64,000 nt of DNA from Chryseobacterium edaphi (GCF_025628985.1 NZ_JAOTEM010000001.1:1364001-1428000), one strand, 5' to 3'. Numbered from the stretch's first letter, positions 45,698 to 55,922 are shown. Translations and numbers: made by a program. Notes: a model not told the origin generated them from the letters alone.

Positions 45698-48600
45698 ATG
45701 CGAAGAAAAACCATTTTCGCCGGACTTCTGGTTTTATCGGCATTCTCACTTTCCTATTCCCAGTCGAAACATTGGCAGAATAATGAGCGTGAACTGCATT
45801 ACAAGGAAGACAAAGGCGATTTTTTACTGGTCAACGGAAAATACAGATTCAACCGGGCTTTGTATGGTGACAACCGTGCATCGAGAGTTGAAGCGGGAGA
45901 TTTGCCTGAATTTGCGCTGTATCTTCCGGGAATGGGCGGGAATCTTCAGTTTGTTATTCAAAAAGAAAATTCGATTAAGAAATTAATTCAGGCTGATAAA
46001 ATTGAAACGCGTTACCGACCTGGAACGATGCTGTATGAAATCAAAGACCCGATTCTCGGAAACGGAACTTTAAAACTGACCGTTCTGGCACAAGCTGAGG
46101 AAGAAGGTTTAATTTTAAAAATGGAAACTGTGAATATAGATTCTTCCACAAAAATCTATGCAGTTTACGGCGGTGCGAGCGGAACGACTTTCAGCAGAAA
46201 CGGCGACATAGGTGCAGACCCTGAATCCGGATTTTATCTGTTACCTGAATATTGTCTGAACAATCAGTTTCAACTCAATAAAAATCAGTTTCAGCTTAAT
46301 TATTTAAATAAGAAAAAAGAAACTCAAACCGTTTACGGAAGTTTTTCTAATGTCACTTCATTACAGCAAACTGATGCTGAGACTTTGGAAAAACTGGCTG
46401 AATTTACTCAAAATAAAACAGACAAATCTCCGATAGTTTACGCTTCGTATTCTTCACAAAAACAACCGGTTTACATTCAGGTTGCGAAAGGAAAATCAGA
46501 TAAGAATTTTTCAGATGAAGATTTGAAAAACATTTTCAATGATGCTGAAAAATCCCGTTTAACATTAACGAACAGAATTCAGCTCAAAACTCCGGATGCA
46601 GATTTAAATAATTTCGGAGCCAATTTAGCGGTTGCAGCGGATGGAATTTGGGAAAGTCCGACCTTCCTTCACGGCGCCGTTGCCTGGAGAATGCGGTTGA
46701 ATGCGTGGCGCGGAGCTTACACAGCCGATGCGTTGAACTGGCACGACAGAGCGAAAGAACATTTTGAAAGTTATGCAAATTCGCAAGTTTTAAAACCCGA
46801 TTTTGCACCCGTAGAAATGGATACGATACGTCACCTTGCCCGACACGAAGAAAAAATGGGAACTTCCGTTTTTTCCAGCGGATACATTTCCAGAAATCCG
46901 AACGACAACACAAAACCGCACCATTACGATATGAATCTGGTGTTTTTTGACCAGATGTTTTCACACTTCAGTTACACCGGAGACAAAGAATTCCTGAAAA
47001 AAATGTGGCCGACAATGGTTCGCCATATGGATTGGGAAAAACGAAATTTCAAACGTGGCGATTTGTATGATGCGTATGCTGCAATTTGGGCGAGTGATGC
47101 GCTTCAATATTCGGGTGGAAAGGTGACGCACACTTCGGCCTATAATTACAGAGCCAACCGTGAAATGGCAAAACTGGCGAAAATCATTGGCGAAAATCCT
47201 CAGCCTTACGAACAGGAAGCAGATGCGATTTTAAAAGCAATGAAAAACCAGCTTTGGATAAAAGAAAAAGGTTATTTTGCTGAGTACAAAGATGCTTTGG
47301 GCAATCAAATCATTCACGACAAACCGGGAATCTGGTCGATTTATCACGTTTCCGACGCGTTTATTCTGAATGAATTTGAAGATTATCAAAACTTACAGTA
47401 CATCAATCATCACACACCAAAAATTCCGATTACCGTAAAAGGTGCTGATAATAAAGACTATTTTACTTTGGCGACTACGACTTGGCAACCATACGACTGG
47501 TCGATTAATAATGTGGCTTTGGCAGAAAATTTACAAACCGCTTTGGCGTATTGGCAAGCTGGAAGAACTGAGGATGCGTATCAACTTTGGAAGGGAAATC
47601 TGGTGGAATCGATGTATTACGGCATCAGTCCGGGAAATTTCGAACAGCTTTCTCATTACGACGCGTTTCGTGGAGAATTGTACCGTGATTTTGCCGACCC
47701 GATTGGTGTGGCGTCCAGAACTTTGACGGAAGGACTTTTCGGAGTCTATCCGAATTTACTGGAGAATAAAATCAGCATAAAACCCGGTTTCCCGAAAAAC
47801 TGGAATTCTGCCGAGCTGAAACTTCCCGATTGGGATTATCAGTTTACCAGAACTTCAAGAAAAACCGAGTATTTATTTAAATCAAAATATCAGAATCCGG
47901 TGGCGCTGGAAATGCATATTCCTGTGAATTATTCCAATATCAAATCGGTGAAAGTGAACGGTAAAAAAGTGGATTGGAAGATTAAACCGAATTCTATTCT
48001 GCAACCATTTGTTCAGTTTGAAACGACGAAAGGAAAAGATTTTAAAATTGAAATCAACTATTCCGGAGAAGAACTGAAAAACGAACAAACCGATTACATC
48101 AATTATATTTCCGAAAATCTTCAGTTGAATTTTGATTCAAAAAAGAAAATTAAAAATATCTACGACCCACAAGGACTAATCAAAAATTCCCCTCCTCTGG
48201 AGGGGTGGATTCGACCGAAGGGAGAAGACGGGGTGGTTAACCACAAGTTTGAACTTAAGCAAGAAGAGAGAAAAGGAACTTTCTTCGTTCAGGTCGAGCA
48301 AAACGGAACAACTTGGTGGCAACCTGTGAATGTTGACATTCGTTTTCCTTTGGAGACAAAATGGGTGAATAAAAAATTGCAGATTCAGTCGAAATCATCC
48401 AGTCCAATTAATGGAAAGCTATCTATAAATGGTTTAAATAAAACTTTCTCGATTCAAAAAAATCAAAATACAGTTATTGAAATTCCTGCGAATGTTTTGA
48501 GCAAAGGAACCAATTCAATCGTACTTGATTACAACGGAATTAAACAGAATATCGAAATCACAGATTGGGAAATTGAAAACAAAGGTCAATTCAATTCCAT

Positions 48601-49306
48601 TTCTTTGGCTTCAAAATACAATGAAAAAGTAACCGAAATTTTCAATCAGAAATACCTTTCACCAAGATTGGAAGTTCCGACTTTACAGCTTCCGTGGCAG
48701 GGAATCGGAAACTGGTGTTACCCGTTAATTACCGCTCAAATCGATGACAGCGGATTGATGAGCAAAAGAAAAAATGGCAAAGTTGAGTTTCTCGGAGTTC
48801 CATTTTTAATTGATAAAACCGATAGAAACATTGCGTTTGTAAGTCAGTGGGATAACTATTCGGATGCTTTAGAAATTCCAATTTCAGGAAAAGGAAAGAA
48901 AATTTATTTTCTGATGGCTGGAACGACGAATCCGATGCAGTCGCAGATTGTAAATGGAAAAATTACGGTTCAGTATGCAGACGGTTCGACTTCAGAATTA
49001 GAACTGAAAAATCCGACGAACTGGTGGCCGATTGAGCAGGATTTGTTTGATGATAATTTCGCATTTGAAATTTCAGATGACAAAATTCCATATCGAGTGA
49101 AACTGAAAACCGGAGAATTATATAAAGGCGGAACTTTAAGCAAATATTCGAGTATCAAAGGGTTTACAGACCGTCAGGTGGATGGTGGTTCTGCCACAAT
49201 TCTGGATTTGCCGATTGATGCGAGTAAAGAATTAAAGTTGATAAAATTAACGGCTGTGAGCAATGATGTAGTGATTGGAATGATGAGTGCGACGGTTTTG
49301 AAATAG
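45698..49306 (+). CDS. DUF4450 domain six-hairpin-type glycosidase
   Basis: 1202 residues with a signal peptide (KTIFAGLLVLSAFSLSYSQ). The N-terminus (YRFNRALYGDNRASRVEAGD, LPEFALYLPGMGGNLQF) is the DUF4450 signature. The central ~600 residues look like an (alpha/alpha)6 toroid: HLARHEEKMGTSVFSSGYIS, FFDQMFSHFSYTGDKEFLKK and YDAYAAIWASDALQYSGGK, with acidic residues D and E in likely catalytic positions. C-terminal beta-sandwich domains follow. Enzymes of this group are found in pectin and rhamnogalacturonan loci. A repeat-derived peptide is inserted near residues 830-850 (48187-48244). Confidence 0.82.
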   Translation: MRRKTIFAGLLVLSAFSLSYSQSKHWQNNERELHYKEDKGDFLLVNGKYRFNRALYGDNRASRVEAGDLPEFALYLPGMGGNLQFVIQKENSIKKLIQADKIETRYRPGTMLYEIKDPILGNGTLKLTVLAQAEEEGLILKMETVNIDSSTKIYAVYGGASGTTFSRNGDIGADPESGFYLLPEYCLNNQFQLNKNQFQLNYLNKKKETQTVYGSFSNVTSLQQTDAETLEKLAEFTQNKTDKSPIVYASYSSQKQPVYIQVAKGKSDKNFSDEDLKNIFNDAEKSRLTLTNRIQLKTPDADLNNFGANLAVAADGIWESPTFLHGAVAWRMRLNAWRGAYTADALNWHDRAKEHFESYANSQVLKPDFAPVEMDTIRHLARHEEKMGTSVFSSGYISRNPNDNTKPHHYDMNLVFFDQMFSHFSYTGDKEFLKKMWPTMVRHMDWEKRNFKRGDLYDAYAAIWASDALQYSGGKVTHTSAYNYRANREMAKLAKIIGENPQPYEQEADAILKAMKNQLWIKEKGYFAEYKDALGNQIIHDKPGIWSIYHVSDAFILNEFEDYQNLQYINHHTPKIPITVKGADNKDYFTLATTTWQPYDWSINNVALAENLQTALAYWQAGRTEDAYQLWKGNLVESMYYGISPGNFEQLSHYDAFRGELYRDFADPIGVASRTLTEGLFGVYPNLLENKISIKPGFPKNWNSAELKLPDWDYQFTRTSRKTEYLFKSKYQNPVALEMHIPVNYSNIKSVKVNGKKVDWKIKPNSILQPFVQFETTKGKDFKIEINYSGEELKNEQTDYINYISENLQLNFDSKKKIKNIYDPQGLIKNSPPLEGWIRPKGEDGVVNHKFELKQEERKGTFFVQVEQNGTTWWQPVNVDIRFPLETKWVNKKLQIQSKSSSPINGKLSINGLNKTFSIQKNQNTVIEIPANVLSKGTNSIVLDYNGIKQNIEITDWEIENKGQFNSISLASKYNEKVTEIFNQKYLSPRLEVPTLQLPWQGIGNWCYPLITAQIDDSGLMSKRKNGKVEFLGVPFLIDKTDRNIAFVSQWDNYSDALEIPISGKGKKIYFLMAGTTNPMQSQIVNGKITVQYADGSTSELELKNPTNWWPIEQDLFDDNFAFEISDDKIPYRVKLKTGELYKGGTLSKYSSIKGFTDRQVDGGSATILDLPIDASKELKLIKLTAVSNDVVIGMMSATVLK
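48187..48244. repeat. Dispersed CCCCTCC repeat inserted in frame in the DUF4450 gene
   Basis: It opens with CCCCTCCTCTGGAGGGG, a perfect 7-bp hairpin with a TCT loop (48189-48205). It contains GACCGAAGGGAGAAGACGGG and ends in the palindrome GTGGTTAACCAC (48233-48244). It encodes SPPLEGWIRPKGEDGVVN in frame. The PPLEG...PKGEDGVV peptide is the signature of a common Bacteroidota dispersed repeat. Confidence 0.75.
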
Positions 49307-49571
49307 AAGAAAATGCCACGAATGCACGAATGTTTTCTTATGGAAGAAAAACTTTTATTTGTGCATTCGTGAAAGATAATATAAAATAATGAAAAGGCTT
49401 TTAACCGCAAAAGCATCAAAAGAAATAATTGAAAAAAAGTGATTCAAAAGTTTGCAAAATGTTGAATCTAAATACTGTCATTTTGCTGACTTTTAAGTGT
49501 CTAGAAAACATAAAAATCTTTTGTCTCTTTTGCGGTTAAAAACATCATCAACTAATAAAATTAATTGCGTA

Positions 49572-51707
49572 ATGAAAAAAATTACAATATATCTAGGGAT
49601 TTTCCTGATGGGATTTTCTTCAGTGAATGCCCAGAAAATCGACCGGAAAAAGGTCGTTCAGCGACATAATATTGTCAACACAAAAGCCGATACGCTTTCC
49701 ACTTTTACGGTTGGAAACGGAAAGTTTGCCTACACGGTTGACATTACCGGAATGCAGTCGTTTCCTGAATATTACAAAAACGGTGTTTCTCTCGGAACAC
49801 AGTCTGAATGGGGCTGGAACAGCTTTCCGAATAAAGAGAATTATAAATTTGAGGAAACTCTAAAGCCTTACGATTTCAATAACGACGGGCGAAAAGCTTT
49901 GTACTCTGTTCAAATCAAAGAACCGGAAAGAAATAAAGGTGCTGTGGAATATTTCCGTGTGAACCAACACCGTTTGCAGTTGGGAAATATTGGGATTGAA
50001 CTGATGAAAAAAGACGGTCAGAAAGCGAAAATTTCAGACCTGACCAACGTTAATCAGAAGATTGATTTATGGACAGGAATTATCACCAGCGAATTTTCTC
50101 TGGAAGGAACTCCGGTGAAAGTATGGACGGCTTCTTTCCAAAATTCAGATAAAATCGGGGTGAAAATTGAATCTGATTTGGTGGCGAAAGGCAAGCTTAA
50201 GGTTTTTGCCAAATATCCGCATCCGTCGGGACAGTTTTTGGATGATGCCGCATTTTATGGAAGAGAAAACGAACATACCACGAAAATTGTTTCTTCACAG
50301 TCGACGCAAGGTTTGATTCAGCACAAATTACAAAGCACAGATTATTATACTCAATTCAATTTTACGGAAGGAAAACTTCGTGAGGCTGGAAAACACTACT
50401 TTGTTTACGAACCTTCTTCGAAAAACAAAACCGTTGAATTAAGTGTAGAGTTTTCGGCTAAAAGTCCAAAATCTAACAGAACTTTATTCGCGGATGCAGA
50501 AAAAGAAAGTACTTCTGGCTGGAAAAACTTCTGGGAAAGCGGTGCTGCTGTTGATTTTGAAGGAAGTACAGACCCAAGAGCCAATGAATTGGAGAGAAGA
50601 GTTGTTTTGTCAGAATATTTAACCAAAGTTCAGTGTGGAGGAAACAATCCGCCTCAGGAAACAGGTTTGACATTCAACAGCTGGTACGGAAAACCGCATA
50701 CGGAAATGCATTGGTGGCACGGTGTTCACTTTGCACTTTGGGGAAGACCTGAGATTTTGGAGAAGCAACTGGATTATTATTTCAGGTCATTTGATAAAGC
50801 TAAAAAATTAGCAGAAAGACAGGGTTACAAAGGCGTTCGCTGGATTAAAATGTCGGATAACGAAGGAAACGAAAGTCCGTCCTCAGTTGCTGCATTTTTG
50901 ATTTGGGAACAGCCACACATTATTTATATGACCGAACTTTTGTACCGCAACAGCAAAGACAAAAAGGTTCTTGAAAAATATAAAGATTTGATTTTTGCGA
51001 CGGCTGATTTTATGGCTGATTTTGCAACTTATGACAAGGAGAAAAACCGCTACAACTTAGGAAAAGGCGTAATTCCGGCTCAGGAAGTTTTTCCAGCAAA
51101 AGATACTTACAACCCGACTTACGAGGTGGCGTATTGGGATTGGTCGCTGAAAATCGCTCAGCAGTGGAAGGAAAGATTGGGTCAGCCGAGAGATAAAAAA
51201 TGGGATGATGTGATTAATAAACTGGCTCCGCTTCCGGTACAGGACGGCGTTTATTTATCGACAGAATCAGCGAAAGATTCTTTCACTTTTCCCAAGTGGA
51301 TGACCGACCACCCAGCAGTTTTGGGTGCATTAGGAATGGTTCCTGAATCTCCGAAACTGGATAAGAAAATTATGAAAAACACGCTGGATGTCGTTTGGGA
51401 AAGATGGAACTGGGAACATACCTGGGGTTGGGATTTCCCGATGACGGCGATGAACGCAGCAAGACTTGGACTTCCAAATAAGGCTTTGGATGCTTTGTTT
51501 ATGAACATTCAAACCAATACCTATCTGAAAAACGGACATAACTTCCAGGACAAACGTCTTAGAATTTATCTTCCCGGAAACGGTGGTGTTTTGACGACTG
51601 TTGCGATGATGTTGGAAGGTTGGGATGCTTCGACAGGAGAATTTCCAGGCTTCCCGAAAGACGGAAGCTGGAAAATAAAAGCAGAAGGTTTTAAAAAGAT
51701 GCCTTAA
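49572..51707 (+). CDS. Secreted six-hairpin glycosidase-like protein
   Basis: 711 residues from MKKITIYLGIFLMGFSSVNA, a signal peptide; the upstream 25 in-frame codons do not look like a signal. The N-terminal beta-rich part has NGKFAYTVDITGMQSFPEYY. The toroid part has TGLTFNSWYGKPHTEMHWWH and GVHFALWGRPEILEKQLDYY, close in pattern to GH65/GH95-like enzymes, then DYWDWSLKIAQ-like and WNWEHTWGWDFPMTAMNAAR motifs. Exact family not recognised. It is likely part of pectin or rhamnose-glycan breakdown by neighbourhood. Confidence 0.78.
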   Translation: MKKITIYLGIFLMGFSSVNAQKIDRKKVVQRHNIVNTKADTLSTFTVGNGKFAYTVDITGMQSFPEYYKNGVSLGTQSEWGWNSFPNKENYKFEETLKPYDFNNDGRKALYSVQIKEPERNKGAVEYFRVNQHRLQLGNIGIELMKKDGQKAKISDLTNVNQKIDLWTGIITSEFSLEGTPVKVWTASFQNSDKIGVKIESDLVAKGKLKVFAKYPHPSGQFLDDAAFYGRENEHTTKIVSSQSTQGLIQHKLQSTDYYTQFNFTEGKLREAGKHYFVYEPSSKNKTVELSVEFSAKSPKSNRTLFADAEKESTSGWKNFWESGAAVDFEGSTDPRANELERRVVLSEYLTKVQCGGNNPPQETGLTFNSWYGKPHTEMHWWHGVHFALWGRPEILEKQLDYYFRSFDKAKKLAERQGYKGVRWIKMSDNEGNESPSSVAAFLIWEQPHIIYMTELLYRNSKDKKVLEKYKDLIFATADFMADFATYDKEKNRYNLGKGVIPAQEVFPAKDTYNPTYEVAYWDWSLKIAQQWKERLGQPRDKKWDDVINKLAPLPVQDGVYLSTESAKDSFTFPKWMTDHPAVLGALGMVPESPKLDKKIMKNTLDVVWERWNWEHTWGWDFPMTAMNAARLGLPNKALDALFMNIQTNTYLKNGHNFQDKRLRIYLPGNGGVLTTVAMMLEGWDASTGEFPGFPKDGSWKIKAEGFKKMP

Positions 51708-51733
51708 AAATTTCACATTCATATAGTTTCTAA

Positions 51734-51763
51734 AGTCTGTTCCGAAAGGGGCAGGCTTTTTTG
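51734..51763 (+). terminator. Terminator of the plus-strand glycosidase cluster
   Basis: AGTCTGTTCC and GGGGCAGGCT form a 10-bp stem with three G-T pairs and a GAAA tetraloop, followed by six T. It lies 26 bp past the stop. Confidence 0.85.
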
Positions 51764-51815
51764 TTGGAGAGTTGGAGAATAGAAGAGTTGGAGAGTTGGA
51801 GAGTTGGAGGGTGGA
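51763..51815. repeat. GTTGGAGA simple tandem repeat
   Basis: About five imperfect units of GTTGGAGA with GAAT and AGAAGA variants. It lies just after the terminator. The rest of the 51816-52057 gap is AT-rich and contains CTTTTGATTTTAGCTG near the regulator. Confidence 0.7.
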
Positions 51816-52057
51816 AAATATTCTAAACTTTCAGGGTTTTGAAAATCTTGAAGGTGCAAATGGGAATTTTACATAATTTTAATCAGATGACTCGGAATTT
51901 CATAATCTACTGATAATTAACAGTTTTAGACTATCAACATTATTAAAAACATTCATGAATCTGTTACTTCAAATTTTTGTATCTTGTTTTCAGCTATTAA
52001 TCGCTTTTGATTTTAGCTGTTTTTTAACTGAATTGCATTTCCTATCTGTAAAAAATC

Positions 52058-53104
52058 ATGGCCGAAACATTAGAAATCAACATCAATGAAAACTCCAGAG
52101 TTCCGAAATACAAACAGATTGTAGATTCTATTCTGAACGGAATTGATGGAGGGCAAATAAAAATCGGAGAAAAAATTCCGTCAATCAATGAACTCAGCGA
52201 ATCCTGCTTTCTCTCCCGGGATACCGTGGAAAAAGCTTACAAAGAGCTTCGCAAAAGACAAATCATTGAATCTGTAAAAGGAAAAGGTTATTATATTTCC
52301 CGAATCAACAAGAACGACATTATCAATATTTTCTTTCTGATCAACAAGCCGAGTACGTATAAAATGATGATTTACAATTATTTCGTCAATGCAATCGGTA
52401 CCAAAGGCAATGTGGAGATGTACATCTATCACTGCGACGAAACGCTGTTCATCAATGCGCTGAAAAAAAATCTTGGTGGATTTGATTATTATGTCGTGAT
52501 GCCTCACTTCCGTGATGAACAGTCGAAACATACGAGTTCAACACAGGAAGTTTTAGATATAATCGAACAGATCCCAAAGAATAAATTGTTGCTTTTAGAC
52601 AATACAAAGCCTAATATTTCAGGAGATTACGGTTCAATTTTCCAGGATTTTGAGCATGATATTTATGATGCGCTGAAGGAAGGTTTAGATAAAATTAAAA
52701 AGTACGAGAAGATTATTCTGGTCTATCCTGACAAATCCATTCATCCCTACCCTTTCCGCATTGTGCGCGGTTTTGAGCAGTTTTGCAGGGATTTTAAACT
52801 CGACTATGAAATTCTAGATGAAATTTATCCCGACATGGAACTCCAGGACAAAGATATTTTCATCACCATCCGTGAGCGTGATTTGGTGAATCTGGTCAAG
52901 CAGATCCGTCAGAAAAATTTAAAACTGGGTGAAGACATCGGAATTATTTCCTACAACGAAACCCCTTTGAAAGAATTGCTGGGAATTACCGTGATTACGA
53001 CTGATTTTAAGGCAATGGGAGAATCTGCTGCGTATATGATTTTGAAAAATAAGAAGGAGCAGGTGAATAATGTTTTTAAATTTATTCAGAGAGAATCGCT
53101 ATAG
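52058..53104 (+). CDS. GntR family regulator with sugar-binding-type effector domain
   Basis: 348 residues. The N-terminal winged helix (YKQIVDSILNGIDGGQIKIG, SINELSESCFLSRDTVEKAY) is a GntR type. The ~250-residue C-terminal part is a periplasmic-binding-protein-like domain (FDYYVVMPHF, YEKIILVYPDKSIHPYPFRI, IGIISYNETPLKELLGITVI). This combination is frequent for carbohydrate regulators of Bacteroidota. It lies between the glycosidases and the rhamnose genes and is the likely regulator of this locus; the effector (perhaps rhamnose or a derivative) is inferred. Confidence 0.9.
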   Translation: MAETLEININENSRVPKYKQIVDSILNGIDGGQIKIGEKIPSINELSESCFLSRDTVEKAYKELRKRQIIESVKGKGYYISRINKNDIINIFFLINKPSTYKMMIYNYFVNAIGTKGNVEMYIYHCDETLFINALKKNLGGFDYYVVMPHFRDEQSKHTSSTQEVLDIIEQIPKNKLLLLDNTKPNISGDYGSIFQDFEHDIYDALKEGLDKIKKYEKIILVYPDKSIHPYPFRIVRGFEQFCRDFKLDYEILDEIYPDMELQDKDIFITIRERDLVNLVKQIRQKNLKLGEDIGIISYNETPLKELLGITVITTDFKAMGESAAYMILKNKKEQVNNVFKFIQRESL

Positions 53105-53218
53105 ATGATTGATGATTGATGATTGATGGTAATTATACTTTAAAATAGTATTGTCCAAATATTTATTCAAAATAAATTGGAATTTTTTACAAAATTTCTA
53201 CAAAAATATTTAATTAAA

Positions 53219-53662
53219 ATGATCAAGAAATTAATATTCGCCCTGACTTTTTTAGTGGCAATCACTGTTTTCGGACAGAAAAAAAATGATATCCAAGCTG
53301 TAACAGATGCTGCAGAAAAACTGAGATCAGCGATGATAAGTGGTGAAAAATCCGCACTGCAATCTTTAATTGTACCGGAACTTACTTACGGACATTCGGG
53401 AGGTCATATCGATGATGCCAAAGAATTTGTTGAAAAACTGGTCAGCAAAAAATCAGATTTTCTAACGATTGATATTACGAAACAAAACATACAGATCGTC
53501 GGAAATACAGCGATTGTCCGTCATCATTTTTATGCAACGACTGCTGATTTGGGGAAGGAACCGGGTGATGTGACTTTGGATATTTTACTGGTCTGGACAA
53601 AGGTGAAAAACGACTGGAAATTGTTGGCGAGGCAGGCAGTGAAGTCGGAGAAGAAAAAATAA
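53219..53662 (+). CDS. Secreted NTF2-like/DUF4440 protein
   Basis: 147 residues from MIKKLIFALTFLVAITVFGQ, a signal peptide; the open frame starts 14 codons earlier. The mature part is a SnoaL/NTF2-like cone fold (AEKLRSAMISGEKSALQSLI, GDVTLDILLVWTKVKNDWKL). Family members range from enzymes to ligand-binding proteins, and the function is unknown. It is 114 bp after the GntR gene and independent of the sugar genes by content. Confidence 0.85.
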   Translation: MIKKLIFALTFLVAITVFGQKKNDIQAVTDAAEKLRSAMISGEKSALQSLIVPELTYGHSGGHIDDAKEFVEKLVSKKSDFLTIDITKQNIQIVGNTAIVRHHFYATTADLGKEPGDVTLDILLVWTKVKNDWKLLARQAVKSEKKK

Positions 53663-53693
53663 AGAAAGTACCAAGTTGTTTTAGTGAGATTTA

Positions 53694-54251
53694 ATGAAAA
53701 ATTACACAACAGAAAAATATAAAATTAGTATTTACTCTGACACAACTTTTAGCGAAGGCTCGGCTGACAATATTCATCAATATGATTTTGCTTATTTAGA
53801 CGAATCTGAATATCACCCTACAACAGTTTTTGGAATTAAAATTTTTAACGAAAACAGACTTATCAAAAGCGCAGCAATTGGTTCCGCTGGTGGATCAACA
53901 GGTATTCATGAAACTTCGACAATAATTGAACCCGACAGAATAATCATCTGTTGCTCCGATACTGTTTTTTGTTTATCAATTCCTGAATTAAGTTTATTGT
54001 GGCAAACGAAAGCTGATCAAGCAACTTGTTTTGAAATTTTTAAATGCAAAGATGATTATATTATTCATGGTGAACTTGAAATTTCAAGACTTGACAAAAA
54101 CGGAAAAATTGTTTGGCAACAAGCTGGCAAAGACGTCTTTACAACATTGGATAGCTACGACACTTTTGTAATTACTGATGAATATATTTTGGCTACCGAT
54201 TGGGAAAACAGAAAATATAAATTTGATTTTAACGGACAAATCATCCTCTAA
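53694..54251 (+). CDS. Hypothetical protein with PQQ-like beta-propeller pattern
   Basis: 185 residues with no signal peptide. It has WQTKADQATCFEIFKCKDDY, ISRLDKNGKIVWQQAGKD, and YILATDWENRKYKFDFNGQI, beta-propeller-like blades. It is cytoplasmic and unrecognised as a family. It starts 31 bp after the NTF2-like gene and converges with the GH140-like gene. Confidence 0.7.
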   Translation: MKNYTTEKYKISIYSDTTFSEGSADNIHQYDFAYLDESEYHPTTVFGIKIFNENRLIKSAAIGSAGGSTGIHETSTIIEPDRIIICCSDTVFCLSIPELSLLWQTKADQATCFEIFKCKDDYIIHGELEISRLDKNGKIVWQQAGKDVFTTLDSYDTFVITDEYILATDWENRKYKFDFNGQIIL

Positions 54252-54265
54252 AAAAATTGCGGAGT

Positions 54266-55669
54266 TCACAAATAATCCTTCGAAGCATCCACCGCCACAA
54301 AAACAAAATCCTTAGCCTCTCCATTTTCTTTATCAGGCGTAAACTGTACAATTTTATTTCCATCAGACTCGCCAATGTATTTGTACCCGCCGGTTCTTGG
54401 ATTGTACCACCAACATTTTTTCTTCTTTCCACTGATCTTCGACAAATCGATTTGCATATTTCTTCCGGTGTAATTGTACACGAGCAGATAATCTGCTCCG
54501 CGGGTAGCAATAAGTCTTTCGTAACGTTCGCCCATTTCGCCTTTAATAATACTTTGATCCGGAATTCTTTCAAAGTACGGAAATTTCAACATCAGATTTT
54601 TTAAATACTGCATCTGCACAAAACCTGCGTCATTGAGACAGTCGTACCAAGCACGCTGAGCTCCGTATGCAGGCGACAGACCTGGTCTGTAAAACTGCAT
54701 GATGGAATTGTGCCCGTACGTATGCCCAAAAGAACCGGCAAACACCGACCAATATGCATATCTTCTTACATCATGATCTTTCCATCGTGGTTCGCTGGCA
54801 TCGTGAAGTCCCTGTGGAATGTCTTCGTAGGATGGTTCGCCATCGATGATGGGTTTTAAAGGTTTCATCGAAAGTGCTTTTTCGGCATATCTCCAGTTGT
54901 CTTCTTCGGTATCGGCGATTTTTTTCGATTCACCGTCGCCTTTCCGCTGTCCGTATCTTCTGTGACCGCTCTGGAACATATTAAAATCTAACCAACCGGC
55001 ACTGTTAAACCAATCTGCTGAACTCGTAGCACCGAAAGGATGATAGGTCATCAAATGGTTTTTGTCAACGGACTTTATGCTATTGGCTAAAGCTTCCCAA
55101 ACTTCTGTTTTGATATCGCCTCTTAAATCGCCTCCGATAAACCAAATGATGTTGGGTGAATCTTTATACCGTTCCGCTAAAAACTGTCCGTACTTTTTTG
55201 CCTGATCTACATCCATTTTTCCTGCTTTTACCAATCCGCCCCAGATGCAGACCATCCCGATGTAAATACCGTTTTTCTCGGCTGTTTGTACAATGTAATC
55301 CATGTGATCCCAATATCCGTACACGCCTTTTTGATTGATGTTGCTGAAATCAAAACCGTCAGTCATTGAAGTCTGCCCGTATTTGTTATGAGAAGGAACG
55401 GCATTGATGGTCTGTACCTGAACGACATTGAATCCGTTTTTTGCACATTGACTCAGATAAAAATCTACTTCATCCCGATCAGTACGTTCCGGCAGAAGCC
55501 ATCCGGTTTCTCCTAACCAGAAAAATGGTTTTCCGTTTTTATGCTGTAAATATCTGTTGTTAGAGCTGACCTGCAGAGCTCCATTTGACCATGGTAATTC
55601 CTGTTTTTTGTTTTGAGAAAAGGTAAATACAGAGTAGATTATTGTGAGGATTGATATTATTTTTTTCAT
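54266..55669 (-). CDS. Glycoside hydrolase family 140-like (apiosidase-type) enzyme, DUF4038
   Basis: 467 residues with a signal peptide (MKKIISILTIIYSVFTFSQ). It carries the DUF4038 barrel: NGKPFFWLGETGWLLPERT, GFNVVQVQTINAVPSHN, NIIWFIGGDL and PIIDGEPSYEDIPQG, where the acid/base and nucleophile carboxylates are expected. A C-terminal beta-sandwich is present (CWWYNPRTGGYKYIGESDGN). GH140 enzymes cleave apiose linkages of rhamnogalacturonan II, which fits the locus; other DUF4038 members have other substrates. Confidence 0.85.
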   Translation of the reverse strand: MKKIISILTIIYSVFTFSQNKKQELPWSNGALQVSSNNRYLQHKNGKPFFWLGETGWLLPERTDRDEVDFYLSQCAKNGFNVVQVQTINAVPSHNKYGQTSMTDGFDFSNINQKGVYGYWDHMDYIVQTAEKNGIYIGMVCIWGGLVKAGKMDVDQAKKYGQFLAERYKDSPNIIWFIGGDLRGDIKTEVWEALANSIKSVDKNHLMTYHPFGATSSADWFNSAGWLDFNMFQSGHRRYGQRKGDGESKKIADTEEDNWRYAEKALSMKPLKPIIDGEPSYEDIPQGLHDASEPRWKDHDVRRYAYWSVFAGSFGHTYGHNSIMQFYRPGLSPAYGAQRAWYDCLNDAGFVQMQYLKNLMLKFPYFERIPDQSIIKGEMGERYERLIATRGADYLLVYNYTGRNMQIDLSKISGKKKKCWWYNPRTGGYKYIGESDGNKIVQFTPDKENGEAKDFVFVAVDASKDYL

Positions 55670-55881
55670 GGTTATTATGGAATTTTGTTTGACAAGATAA
55701 GTGAAATGAGCTATGCTTTTAAATTTATGCGGTAAATTTTTTATCGCAAAGATTAATTTTATTCTGTTTTAATTTTAAGAATGCAAAGGCAAATAAAATT
55801 TGCTTCGCAAAGCTTGAAAACAGAATAAAACAAATCATTCTTTCCCGACTCTCAAGCAAGTGATTTTCCTGAAATTTCGTT

Positions 55882-55922
55882 ATAATTTTTCCACCCTTTA
55901 GGGCTGGGGCAAGAAAAATTTA
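55882..55922. repeat. Inverted-orientation copy of the typA-region repeat
   Basis: ATAATTTTTCCACCCTTTAG followed by GGCTGGGGCAAGAAAAATTT; its reverse complement reads like the 14836-15089 core (CCCTAAAGGG decamer, T-run then CCCC on one side). It lies in the 55670-56242 gap, which holds no gene. Confidence 0.55.

Noticed and set aside
46584..46964. Minus-strand open frame inside the DUF4450 gene
   Set aside because: Opposite-strand shadow of a clear glycosidase; the basic, Arg/Cys-rich peptide is not protein-like.
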